DNA of 64,000 bases, taken from Nicotiana tabacum (taxonomy: Eukaryota > Streptophyta > Magnoliopsida > Solanales > Solanaceae). Below the pieces are notes generated by a model. That model had not been told where the DNA came from and ran no database searches. It worked only from the letters and a program-made list of their open reading frames with translations. The DNA is taken from contig NC_134095.1 in assembly GCF_000715075.1 (NCBI RefSeq), positions 67,833,990-67,897,989 on the forward strand, written 5' to 3'. Both the position numbers and the translations under genes were made by a program. Of this stretch, positions 31,715 to 43,204 are shown one piece after another; the first letter of the stretch is position 1; the number at the start of each line of letters is the position of its first letter.

Positions 31715-34700
31715 TGTGAGTACGTGATTTTTGCCCTATATGAATCACTCCCATAGATTCAAGAAAATAAATTTCTCCCATTATTTGCAAATTTGTATAT
31801 CTTTGTAGCATTTGTATCGAGCGTTTGCATTTGTCTATGCACATTTATTTTATTTTATTCATAAAAAATACAAAAATACATTGTATTTTGCATTTGGAAT
31901 TTAATTCTGCATTTTAAAATTAATTAGTAATTTAGTTGTGTTTCAAAAATAGAAAATCACAAAAAATAACTCATTTTTGCATTTAGATTCGAATTTTGTA
32001 TTTTTCTTAATTTGGTAATTAATTAGTTGTTGTAAATATCTCTTTTTAGCAATTAAACTAATTTGGTAGGATAATTTGGGTTTATAATTAATCTAGGTTT
32101 TTTTTAAATTTGAAAAATAAAAAAAAGGATTTAAAAAGGAAAAGGAAACAATGAAGAATTCAGATTTCTTGGGCCAAGTCTCCAATTTGCCCAAACCCAA
32201 ACCAATTTGCCCTTAAACCCGTCCAAATACTTGGTTGACTCAGCCCAGAACCCGTTCCTTACCCGGTCCAGTCTCCACAATAGCCAAAACGACCCCGTTT
32301 CAATAACGTGAATCCCAGCCCTTGATTTTACGCGATCCAACGGTCGTGAACTATGGATATTGACAGTATAAAACTGTCCGAACCCTTGCATCCCCCCATC
32401 TCATATCTCTCATCTCCTTTCTCAGAGAACTGAGCGAAAACCTTATCCGCTGCCCCCATTTTCCCATCGTATCTACCCGGCGGCGCCACCCCAAAACACC
32501 CAAAATTAACACCCTACAATCCTCATAACCCTCTCATACCAAGTTCATACCCCTTTTCCCTTGAATTCCCCCAGAAATCGTCGAATATTGAATGAAAGGC
32601 CGGAACCCTAAAATCCCAAAAACCAAATTAGTGGAGCTTAACGGAGGTTTAAGTCCGAAATCGGCTTTATTCGTGTATTCTCGTTTGAGAACACACGATT
32701 AAAGCCTATTTCGTTCAAAATCAGAGTTTCTTTGAAGACTTTCAAGCATTTTCTCACTCGGTTTAGGTATTCTTCATTCCTTTTCCTTTCTTTCATTTCT
32801 TCTATTCATTACTTTGTTTGTTTTAAGTTCTAGGCTCCATCTCCTCTTACTTCATCTTTTCCGTTTTTGTTTTAGCTTTTAAATTAGTTTGTTTATGTGT
32901 TTTAAAATTGAGTTTGTTCATGCATGTCGTGTTAATTGCTTTGTTTCTTTGTGTTAGTTTTGTTTTCTGGTTTTCAAAGAAAAAGATATTCAATTTTCCT
33001 CTTGGGCGATTCTGCCTAGCCCAGTGATTTCATACGGGCTTTGAAATCAGAAGCCCAGGAAAGATATCCAATCTAGTCTTGCAAGCCTAAGATTTGTGAA
33101 TTAAACCATTGGGTCAATCTGACTTTTGACCCATAGGTGTTTGGTCTTTGAAGTAAAAAACAGAGTTTCAAGGACTAATTTAGGAAGTTTAGTGTAAGGG
33201 AATCTTTCTTTAACTGACTGAGGAAGCTTCTTGGAAGCTGGGGTGGGGACCTAACTAAAAATTTGATTTTTACACTAAGGGTATCTAAGCAAAAATAAAA
33301 ATTTGAAAAGGTTTAAGGTACAAAATTTACCTCATTTCTGCAGCCCTAATACCTTGCCTGTAAAGGCACCTTTTCTTCCAGCTCAAGTGAGAGATTTAGA
33401 AAAAGAAATCCTAAAAAATGAAACGGCTGAGTCTTTGAAAACACTGAAATTTTTGTCATTTCTGGTGAAAATTGGTCTAGTTCTATTATCTGAAAGTTAC
33501 GAAGGAGTTTTGGAGGTATTTTGGGTCAAAAACTGGTGTTCAAGCCTGTTTGATTGCTGGTTTATTGAATCAAGTCTACTGTCTACTGCTTCCTCACTTC
33601 TTTTTCCTTTTAATTTCCAAGTACATGTTCTTGAATCTCATCTATGTGAAGTTCAAATGAAAGAATGAAATGAAAGATAGTAGTTTGAAGCATGGCCTTA
33701 AATTACTTGTTCATAGTTTATTTTCTGTATTGTTTGTTTTCCCCTGCCCTAAATCCCTTTTGTTCTGATTTGTCTTTGATGCATACTGTTTTTGGTTGCT
33801 GACAACTTCTTTCAAAGAGTTGCATTTGACTTGTACTTAATATAGAATGTAATGTTTTGTTAAAGTTTTACGGCTAGACGATAGTTCAGATTCTTGAGCT
33901 TTCACTGTTGGTTTTGTTTTTGAACGGTTAAGCAAGCTTGATGAATAATATATGTGGTCGGATCAATAGTAGGTCGTGGATCTTATTTCTTCTGTTATCA
34001 CAATATGCTTGTTGCATTTGAATAGTGCTATTGAGTAACAAAATGCTTCTTGAGTTTAGTTTGTGTAATATTCATGTTAGGAGAAAAGGAATTAGTCTAG
34101 GTTACTTTAAAAAGTAAAGACATGCATTGATCTTATTTTGGGTGGCATATGAACTTGTTTCAAGTTAGAATTGGTACTTGAATTTAAGAATGCTCAGTTA
34201 GTCGATTTGGGGTTGAATCAGTTAAAATGCAGAAGTGAATTTGATAATGCAATGGCATATTTTGTATAGTCTCGATTGGATTTGCAATTTTAATTGGTTT
34301 TGTGTCATCAATTGGGTCTGAAAGTTTGGGCTTAAGGTTGGCCCAGCTAAGGAGTGTTCCATCTCATCACTCGTTTGTGAGTTCGATTCCTTGGACGCCC
34401 ATTCTTCATTAAGACTTGGGCTCATTCAGGGCCAAGCTTGAAGGCTTGATGTTGATAATTAGCTGCATTACTGGTATTTAGTTGAGGGAATTTGATGGAA
34501 TGTATGACTCGCTTTATTGGTAATTGGCTGGATTCGATGTTGACCCCCTTTTTAAATGTTTCTGACATTAAATGCATGCCTAGAGACTCGAACTCGAGTC
34601 TCGTCCTTGTTTTCTCCTTAGCTCTCAAATATATTGGGCCATGAGGCCGCACAAAGCTGAGACGCAGGCCTCTCATGTTGGGCCTGCCCATTTCAACCTT

Positions 34701-35607
34701 TGATTTTATTATTGAGTATGACACGAGCCATTTTTCTTTAAGTAACCGATTCTGTTTTCTTTTTTTTCCAACGCAAATTTTCTTTTGGTAAAGCTAGCCT
34801 GAATGTTGGATTTAAAAGAGAAAGGGGAAATCCCAATTCACCTAATGTTGTTAATTAGACTTTGTTAATAGTTGAGTTGAGCCATAGTAAATAACACGAC
34901 TAGCTTATGGCCCTCATGGGCTAATTTAGAAACCTTTTGGTTAGAATAAATCAAGGTGTGTCATGCCGAACAAAACCGAAAAACACATGGCCCTCGCTTA
35001 ATTAATATTTTTATCCTTAGAAATCGAGGCGCGTCATTTAGCGAATTTTCCATGGCCCTCGAAAATTAAAAATGCGTAGTTTCTTTAGGCGCGTAATTTA
35101 AAAATCACTTTCCTAATCTTGGGTGTGCATTTATGTGACCCAAATCCAAATCTCAACAACGTTTGATAAATGTGTCATGGACACGGGTGCATTTATGTGA
35201 CATGGTTCAAGACGTGTTTTAGATGACGTTGAATCTTTCTTCTAAAATATAATTAATTAAAGCGGTTATAAAGTTAAAATTGTACCATAGGTTAAAACAT
35301 GTACTAAACAAATAATAGGCCAATTATAATAGTTGAGCGACCGTACTAGAACCACAGAACTCGGGAATGCCTAACACCTTCTCTCGGGTTAACAGAATTC
35401 CTTACCCGAATTTCTGTGTTCGCAGACTGTAAAACAGAGTCAATCTTTTCCTCGATTTAGGATTTAAACCGGTGACTTGGGACACCATAAATTATCCCAA
35501 GTGGCGACTCTGAACTTTAAGTAAATAAATCCCGTTTTGATTGTCATTTAAATTGGAAAAACTCCCTTATACCCCTTCCGGGGTGTAGGTAAAAAGGAGG
35601 TGTGACA
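31715..35607 (+). repeat. Element B: 5' LTR (3,893 bp)
   Basis: It starts TGTGAGTACGTGATTTTTG and ends GGTGTGACA. TATAAAAC at 32367-32374 is a good TATA box, followed by C-rich sequence. The U5 end carries ACTTGGGA...TCCCAAGT followed by TGGCGACTCTG (35502-35512). An open frame at 33303-33668 lacks any recognisable similarity and is not supported as a gene. Confidence 0.88.
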
Positions 35608-35611
35608 GCTC

Positions 35612-35630
35612 AGGCGACTTTGCTGGGGAT
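35612..35630 (+). other. Element B: primer binding site (mutated)
   Basis: AGGCGACTTTGCTGGGGAT, 4 bases after the LTR, differs from the PBS of A at two positions, including the first base. The 11-base copy in U5 is still intact. Confidence 0.7.
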
Positions 35631-36794
35631 CGAACCCAGAATCTCTAGTTCAGGGTTTAAGAATTCGAGCTTAGAATAATTGTTGTATTTGGCTTTATTT
35701 ATTATCTGATTTTATTCACATATTTGGGCCTAATGTGCTAAATGCTACTTTTTACCGCTTTGATATTATCTGAACTGTATATAAACTGTTACGAAACCCT
35801 TCTCTTCTCACCTTTGGGGATGTGCACGCTGGCGTGACTCCCTATTCTGTTAGTGTCATACCTTGAAATAAGAAAGAGGCTCGGACAAGTTACAAAGTCG
35901 GATGGCCTTTTGGTTCCCGGTACGTAGCCCCCTCTTCGGCTCGAGTTGTCCGCTCGGGTGCACAAGTCTAGAACAACATACCCAGGTTTTATACTTAGAA
36001 TAACTCGGCCTCATGCCGGATCCCTAGTAGGAACATTTGCTTGCATCACATGCATTTGACTTTGGAGACTCAACACAGGGGTTGGATCTGTCTAGGACAG
36101 GTGTACCCGAAATGAAAAGACCATCCTGATGCATCCTACTTGCTACTTGTGCATTTATTTGCTTCGGATTTGCATGTTGACCGGCTTATCGAATAATAGG
36201 GGGTAAAGTTAAGAAAAAGAGAGTCAATGTGAGGGCTGAGAGAGATAATTGCCTGTTTTTGAAAAGAACCGATGTCCAAATATCCTGAAACTCCACCGAA
36301 ATTTTGATAAAAAAAGAGGGGAAAAAAGAAAAAAAAGGAAAAAATTTGTTTTTTTTTTTAAAAAAATAGTTGATTTTTGTTTAGTTAAAACTTCCCGAAC
36401 TACGCCAATTTGATTTCCACCGGATGTGGGATACGTAGGCAACCCCCATCAGGTCCAACTTCCCTTTTTGCAAAAATAGCCCAAAATGAACCGAAAATTT
36501 TATTGCTTTGTTGTAAATAAGTAAGGTGATGTCATTCTTGTCAAAAATAGTTGAATGTCCCCAAAAGGTCGCCGGAAGGCTGTTTTTGCAAGAACAACCA
36601 CCTTGGTCTATTTTTCAAATTTTTGGCCAGTTAGCAAGCACAACCTTAAAATCTTCTTCCCCGAAAGTGCTGAAAGGTCGTATTTGCAAAGCCGGGTTTT
36701 ATTTTGAAATGAAAATTTGAAAGGAAAGAAAAAAACAGTGTTAACTTTGTTTTTGAGCCAAATGAGTCATGATTTTGTTTAATCACCCTAACAA
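35631..36794 (+). other. Element B: leader
   Basis: Non-coding, homologous to the leaders of A and C: shared blocks GAATTCGAGCTTA, CTCGAGTTGTCCGCTCGGG and CGGATCCCTAGTAGGA. An A-rich purine tract lies at 36305-36367, followed by a GATACGTAGGC motif (36401-36460). Confidence 0.65.
36401..36460 (+). other. GATACGTAGGC two-hairpin motif, copy B-1
   Basis: TTCCAC-CGGAT-GTGGGA (36415-36431) gives a 6-bp stem and 5-nt loop of the same geometry as A and C but with different bases, ending in the core GATACGTAGGCAACC. The second hairpin is short here (ACC/GGT). Confidence 0.65.
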
Positions 36795-37895
36795 ATGTGC
36801 AGACTGAGCACTAGTCAAAATTTGCCAATAACAGCCATGAACAAGATCCCTTTGGAGCTGTATATGTGGTGGGTAGATCTGGGTAAATCAGGGCAAGATA
36901 GGGTCAATCTCTACTTGGGAGGTCTCAAGCGGTTATTGAAGATCAGGCCTAGAGGAGACATCATAAAGGCACTGGTTACGTTCTGGGACCCCGCACACAA
37001 TGTGTTTCATTTCTCGGATTTTGAACTCACGCCAACTTTGGAGAAAATAGCCGGATATGTTGGGAGAACTGAGGTTCCTCTGAGACACAAGTATTTGATT
37101 GCTCCGAGAGCCGTCCCTACACACAGGTTCCTAGATTTCTTAAAGATAAGTAGGGGGTCCATTACCCAGATTTGGCAGCTGGTTTTTCCACTCCACTATT
37201 TATATACCAGCGATACGGACACATAGGGGGTTTAACAATCCAGAAAGCAAAATTTGCAGCAAAGGGAATTGCCTAAAATGGGAGGAACACAGGTGTTTTG
37301 CTTTTATAGTGGTATTCTTGGGTCTTCTAGTGTTTCCCAGGAAAGATGGGAATATCGATATACGGATAGCTGGGGTCGTCAGCACTTTGCTTACTCAGGA
37401 CAAAAGCACCCTCGCACCCATGATAGTGTCTGAAATCTTTCGAGCTCTCACAGCCTGCAAAGCCGGAGGAGACTTTTATGAAGGATGCAACTTGTTGCTG
37501 AAAATGTGGATGATTGAATATCTATGTCATCGTCATCAATACATGAGCTACGGGTCGACAGAGAAAAGCTGCAAGAGGAGTTTTATACAAGGTTCGACGG
37601 GTTTAGCATGCCAGAAGAAGTAACAAAATGGATATCACATCTCCGTTCCGTCACTGCAAATCAAATAGAATGGATGTTCGGGTGGCTTCTTGTAGATGAA
37701 ATCATATACATGCCAGCTACCGGGCCTCACTTCCTCCTGATGGGTCTCAAAAGTATCCAGCCTTATGCCTCATACCGAGTTTTGAGACAGCTGGAAAGAT
37801 ATCAAATAGTTCCAAAGGATGAAGACCTTAGTACTCAGGTAGTCGAGATTGGTTTTAACGGTCAATTTCATGAAGCAGCAGTTTGCCAGATCTAG
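36795..37895 (+). pseudogene. Element B ORF1: DUF7745-like part
   Basis: It begins MCRLSTSQNLP at 36795, with ELYMWWVDLG, TFWDPAHNVFHFSDFELTPTLEKIAGYVG and APRAVPTHRFLDFLKIS. A frameshift near 37150-37230 moves the frame: FPRKDGNIDIRIAGVVSTLLTQDKSTLAPMIVSEIFRALTACKAGGDFYEGCNLL follows at 37309-37500, and another shift near 37530-37620 leads to SMPEEVTKWISHLRSV and QIEWMFGWLLVDEIIYMPATGPHFLLMGLKSIQPYASYRVLRQL. The order and spacing match ORF1 of A. A TAG at 37893-37895 separates the coiled-coil part. Start chosen by agreement with A and C. Confidence 0.75.
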
Positions 37896-38761
37896 AGCGA
37901 GTGTCAGTACTTGACAGCAAGTACCCAAGTACGTGATCTATCCAGAGGTGAAGTTTCACCAGGGTACCTTGCTTGGTACAAAAGGGAAGTTGAGTTTGGA
38001 AGGCCGGCCAAAAGACCCCATCTTCAAGAATGGCGTCACAAGCGCAATGGGATTGGTTGGCCAAAGAAAATAAGTATAGGGCTACCATAAGCAAGCTGGA
38101 AAAGCAAGTCAGGGATCTTCAATTTGAGAATGGTCTGCAAGCCGCCACAGATGAGGGTGAGAAGAAACAGCTAGCCAAGGAAAATGACACCCTTCGAGCC
38201 CAAATTCGGGAAATAAAAATAGCAGCTGAAAATCCCACCAAAAGTGCAAAAGATGGAAAGCTTATAGATAACCTTAGGCGGAAGGTGAGTGAGTATGGGT
38301 TTGATCTGAATAAGGCAGAGGGTGAACTAGCAAGGGCTCGAACAAAATTGGCTAAGAATGCGGAGGAACGAGCGCGCTTGGTTAAATAGTTAAAAGAGAA
38401 ATATGACAATAAGCTTGTGGGGTTGAAGAAAAGGGTCACCATCTTTGAGAACAAAATGATCAAGCAGGCAAAAGACTTTAAGGCAGAAAGAGAACACTGT
38501 TATGCAGTGATGGCACAATTAGAAAAAGATCTGCAACAACTTCAAGAACAAAACCATACAGCTGAACAAACTTTGGAAGCTAGGGCCCAGCAAATTGGGC
38601 GTGTGTTGCAAGAAAAGGGCGTCATAACAGAAAGGATCAGAAGGATCGCCGACCACATCACAATGAAGTGCAGGAAGTGTGAAGACATGACCATATCCAT
38701 GTTTTTTGCCACTGTAATGACCTTTGTCCACCAGATAATGGAGAATCTCTATCATCTCTAA
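37896..38761 (+). pseudogene. Element B ORF1: coiled-coil part
   Basis: QAQWDWLAKENKYRATISKLEKQVRDLQFEN, RAQIREIKIAAEN and VSEYGFDLNKAEGELARARTKLAKNAEE form long Lys/Glu/Leu helices with heptad-like spacing. A TAG near 38387-38389 interrupts them, then MIKQAKDFKAEREHCYAVMAQLEKDLQQLQEQN continues. The end holds KCRKCEDMT, a CxxC pair conserved with A (RRCLRCENMT). It stops at 38759-38761. No domain family recognised beyond the coiled coil; it probably belongs to one polypeptide with the DUF7745-like part. Confidence 0.72.
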
Positions 38762-39438
38762 GGGGATTTGGCGTGCAGGCTCGGGGCAAGACCGATTGAT
38801 GTCCCGCAGTCCCCAGGAACAGTTGAGGCATTAATGTATTCATGATTTTTACTCAAGTCTGTATCTTTGTCTATCTGTTAGAGTCTGTTAGTTTGTTTTC
38901 GAGTCTGTGTTTTTATCTTTCTGTTGGAGTCTGTTTGTTTCCCTTTTCGAGTCTGTTAGTTTTATGATGAGTCGTTGTAATCAAAACGTTTTTATTTTAT
39001 GAAAATTTGAAAATCCCAAAATGTTATTACTATTTATTTTTACGCTTATCCCCCAAAACTAAGCTTGGTCTGATTCACGCGGCATCATGATACGTAGGCA
39101 ATCCTCATAGGGTTTGATCATAACCAAAAAAGAAAAAAAAGAAAAAAAAGAAAAAGAAGAGAGAGAAAACAAGAAATAGTGGGAAGGAAACAATGGCAAA
39201 ACAAGAGAGGAAAATGAGGAAATAAAGAACAACGAGAAATCAAGCAAAGAAAGGCAGGAGTGGAAAAGAGAGAAACTGCAAAATGAAAATTAGGGAAAGC
39301 TGGGATGACGCAAGAAACCGATCAAATGCATAACAGAAATTGTTAACTGCTTAGGTGCATTACATCCCCAATGTGTGATTTCCTATCTGTTAAGCTCTAA
39401 TCGCTAACAAGTTTGTTGTTTAAAATCAGTACAAGCAG
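38762..39438 (+). other. Element B: ORF1-gag spacer
   Basis: Non-coding. T-rich repeats of GAGTCTGTTxG (38855-38950), a GATACGTAGGC motif (39061-39120), and a purine tract (39126-39250) follow in order, as in the spacer of A read in reverse. Confidence 0.6.
39061..39120 (+). other. GATACGTAGGC two-hairpin motif, copy B-2
   Basis: The core GATACGTAGGCA (39089-39100) is followed by AATCC-TCATA-GGGTT (39100-39114), a 5-bp stem with one G-T pair. The upstream hairpin is weak, as in copy A-2. Confidence 0.62.
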
Positions 39439-41484
39439 GTGGTTAGTTTGTTTGGCATTCTGGCAACTCATCCATACAACACCAGGTCCAAAAACAAGTT
39501 GATCATGACTAAACAAGAACTGGATTCAAGTGTTATTGATCCGTCGAGAGAGGGGGAAGAGTCTGATGTTAATCTAAAAGAGGAAGTGTATAAGCTGAAA
39601 CAACAGATGGCAGAGATGTACCAGGCATAGGCAAAAGGGCATCTGCCACCATCCTACCCCGCCAACCCTGCTTTCGTCCTGCCGTTGGCTCAATCCCAGG
39701 AACCTCCCACTGTTGATTCATCTCCAAGCTTTCCCATTTACTATCACTACCACGGCACCACTTCCCAAACACCACAAGCTCTACCACCCAAACCAGTTCC
39801 ATACCCGCCTCCACCAGCCACCCTTATTTTCATGGCACCCCTACCTGCTACACCCTATTGATCCTCTAGTGAGCCTTTATTCCAGACCCAAGATAACCAA
39901 TACTATCCCCCGGAGCCTTACTCCTACACCCCTCGTTTCGACCTCCCTGTTGAGGCTAAGAAACCACCTAAAAATCCAGAACAGAAGGAGATGTTCAAGA
40001 AGGTTAAAAGCTTGGAACAGTCATTCAAAAACATGCAGGGATTGGGAGGTTAGGTGAGCGTGGCCTACAAAGATCTGTGCCTATTTCCCGATGTTTAACT
40101 GCCAATAGGATTCAAGATGCCCAAATTTGATCTATATGACGGTCAAGGAGACCCGGTAGCCCATTTGAGGGGATTCTGCAGTAAAATGAGAGGAGCTAGG
40201 GAGAAAGAAGAGTTGTTAATGGCTTACTTTAGTGTGAGTCTAAGCGGTGCGGCGTTGGAGTGGTACACTCGTCAGGATCACAGCAGATGGTATACATGGG
40301 ATGATTTGGCCCAAGCATTCGCTTGTCACTTCCAATACAACCTCGAGATTGTTCCAGATCATTTGTCTCTGACTAAGATTGAGAATAATCCTAGTGAAAG
40401 TTTCAGGGAATATGGTTTTCATTCGAGAGAACAAAAAGCAAGGGTTGACCCTCCGATGAAAGAGAGCGAAATGGTGGAGTACTTTCTGCAGACCCTAGAG
40501 CCCACTTACTACGGCCATTTGGTATCGGCCATAGGCAAGTCCTTCAACGAGGTAGTGAAGATGGGTGGCATGGTAGAAGAAGGGCTTAAATTAAACAAAA
40601 TCCTGAGTTACTCGGCTATTAAGGCAACTACCCAAGCTATTCAAAATGGTACTGGGGGAGTAATCGGAAAAAAGAAGAAAGAGGATGTGGCAACAATTGA
40701 TTCAGGAGCATGGTTTGGACCCAGGGGCCCGTCCCACCATTATAATCAGCCTCGACCCTACCACCAAACCCACCCCCAAACCCCGTAAAATCCATCCCAA
40801 CATTACTACCCATCACTAGACCCTCATTTTTCTGTTCACCACGCCCAAACATACACTCAACCTCCTGTCTACGCACAATGGCGTGCGCCAGTCCCACAAA
40901 ACACCTAACCAGCTCCACAAAATGCCTACCCACCCCCACGATCCTACCAAAACCTTGTTGGCTCGGGTTTCTGGCCCAATCAAGCATTCAAGAATGAGGG
41001 GCTACAGCGGAAGAAAACCTTCACCCCATTGGGAGAGTCCTATACTAGTTTGTTCCACAGGCTGAGGCTGTTGGATATGCTGAGGCCAATTGAGTCGAAA
41101 TTGTCAAACCTTCCTCCAAAGAATGTTGATTACATAGTAAGCTGTGAATATTGTTCTGGTACTCTGGGGCATGATACAGAGAAGTGCTGGCACCTGAAAA
41201 ATGCCATCCGGGAGCTCATTGATAACAACCGGATTGAAGTCCAAACTCCAGATGCACCCAACATCAACCAGAACCCGTTGCCAACCCATCAGGATATAAA
41301 CATGATCGAGATAGTGCATAAAGGAGGGGAGCCCAAGAAACCTTCACAGATCGTCACGATGATTCGGTCCAGTGAGGTCAAGCCAGATAAAAAACCAACA
41401 GTTGAGAGATCAGTGAACAAGTTAAGCGGTACGAACGGTGAACCATCTACGGTAGTCAATAAAGGGTCCCAAGTAATGTTGTAG
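39439..41484 (+). pseudogene. Element B gag
   Basis: The N-terminal part carries YNTRSKNKLIMTKQELD and LKQQMAEMYQA; the capsid (40117-40788) has GFKMPKFDLYDGQGDPVAHL, LLMAYFSVSLSGAALEWYT, WDDLAQAFACHFQYN and a PPMKESEMVEYFLQT segment. A Pro/Tyr/Gln-rich stretch leads to KKTFTPLGESYTSLF and a knuckle-like CEYCSGTLGHDTEKC of form CX2CX5HX4C. In-frame stops lie at 39628, near 39859, 40051, 40096, 40786 and 40906; most could come from CAG, CAA or TGG codons. It ends at a TAG at 41482-41484. ATG 39439 is the first in the conserved frame, but the true start may lie upstream. Confidence 0.83.
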
Positions 41485-41591
41485 CAAAACAAGAAAAGTC
41501 AAAAGTGGTCATGCCAGGAGTGGCAAACAGGCCTGTCGTAATTGTAGAGGATGCCCGTACGGATCCTGTCATCATCAAGCCTGTAACCTAG

Positions 41592-43024
41592 TTGCCGATA
41601 GTCGACAGCAAGGCTCTCCCATGGAACTATGAACGGGTGACGGTGACCTACAAAGGAAAAGAAGTTAAAGAAGAAGTCAATGAGGCCCATGTATTAACTC
41701 GTTCAGGGAGATGCTTTGCCCCGGAAGAGTTAAGGAAAGCTAAAACCTCCAAAGATAACCCAGTTCTAGTGAAGAAAGTGGTAACTGAAGAAGAAGCGGA
41801 GGAATTCCTGAGAAAAATGAAAGTACAAGACTATTCCATCGTGGAGCAGTGGAGAAAGACGCCTGCTCATATTTCACTGTTGTCATTGTTAATCCACTCA
41901 GACGAGCATCGTCGGGCCTTGATGCAAATTTTGAACGAGGCTCATGTTCCCGACAAGATTTCAGTAAACTATCTAGAAAAGATCACCAACAAAATATTTG
42001 AGGTGAACAGGGTCACCTTCTATGATGATGAATTGCCTAAGGAAGGTACTGAACACAACAGAGCCCTCTATCTTGCGGTGAAATGTGAAGATTTTGTGGT
42101 TACCCGGGTATTGGTTGACAATGGTTCCAGTGCAAACATTTGCCCTCTCTCTACACTGAACAAGTTGAAAGTGGATGATGAGAGGATTCACAAGAACAGT
42201 ATCTGTGTTCGGGGATTTGACGGTTGAGGGAAAGATTCAGTTGGTGATATAGTGCTTGAGTTGACAATAGGACCAGTTGAATTCACCATGGAGTTCCAGG
42301 TATTGGATGTAGCTGTTTCCTACAATCTGCTGTTAGGTCGACCTTGGATTTATGCCGCCTAAGCAGTCCCGTCCACTTTGCACCAGATGGTCAAGTTCGA
42401 ATGGGATAGGCAGGAAATCGGTGTGCATGGCGAGGATGGTCAGTGTGCTCACAGTGATGCCGTTGTCCTGTTCCTTGAGGTTGAAGATGACAAAGGGCCT
42501 TGGGTCTATCAGATTTTTGAAATAGTGTCGGTCGAGAAAATTCTAGAAGGGAAATACGTTCCAATTCCGAAGATAACTGTCGCATCAGTCATGGTGGCCT
42601 TTGAAATGATGAAAAATGGCTTTGTACCTGGTAAGGGTCTGGGTGCATCTCTGCAGGGTATCATACAGCCGGTGTCTCTCGGTAAAAACTTGGGTACATT
42701 TGGTCTGGGATTCAAACCAACAGCCGCAGATGTGAAGAGGGCTAGAAAGTTGAAATAGAGGGCGTGGGCACTTCCGAAGCCTATCCCACGTCTCTCCAGG
42801 TTGTTTGTCAAGCCCGGTGCCAGGAAACGCCCAGTGAAAACAATTCCCAGTTCTGTGGTTGGCGTTGATGAAGAGTTAATTGAAAGGTTCGAGAGGTTGT
42901 TCGACGATGTGAACATGGTGGAAGTTGGAGAAAGTTCTAACAAAGCAGATGTGCAGTTTGTTGGGCCGAGTGCAAAGCTTAAGAATTGGAAGGGTACTCC
43001 TCTCCCTACCCGGAAGGAGTTTTG
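41592..43024 (+). pseudogene. Element B: protease with G-patch
   Basis: LPWNYERVTVTYKGKEV opens the linker region. The protease active site VDNGSS has its catalytic Asp at residue 176 (42117-42119), and LLGRPWI follows. TGA at 42225-42227 and TAA near 42360 break the frame. The G-patch GFVPGKGLGASLQGIIQP lies at about 42615-42668. A TAG at 42756-42758 and a short shifted zone precede the last part (42801-43024), which ends PLPTRKEF just before the intron donor. Compared with A, the active-site loop is closer to the family form. Confidence 0.82.
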
Positions 43025-43204
43025 GTAGTTTGCTTTGATTTTCTTTCAGTTTATCTGGATTATTCCAGGGTTGTAATTCAGATTCAATGTTCTGTCCGTT
43101 TGGATGTATAAACCTTGTTATCTTTTAATTTCAATAAAATGCAATTTCCCTTTTTCATCATTCCTGATAGTTTTATTTTTGTTTTTCTTTTCTTCCTTGT
43201 ACAG
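43025..43204 (+). other. Element B: intron between protease and RT (predicted)
   Basis: Donor TG|GTAGTT (GT at 43025-43026) and acceptor CTTGTACAG|T (AG at 43203-43204) enclose 180 T-rich bases. Joining TG to T keeps frame into SFYASFNNMTC. The stop TAG at 43026-43028 lies in the donor. An alternative acceptor at TATGCTAG (43219) would add 15 fewer bases and also keep frame, so the exact acceptor is open. Confidence 0.72.

Noticed and set aside
33303..33668. Open frame of 121 residues in the LTR of B
   Set aside because: Inside the LTR, with no counterpart that I can see in the LTRs of A and C and no recognisable domain.
43104..43204. Hydrophobic N-terminus ahead of RT in B, resembling a signal peptide
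   Set aside because: It is translation of the T-rich intron and is absent after splicing.
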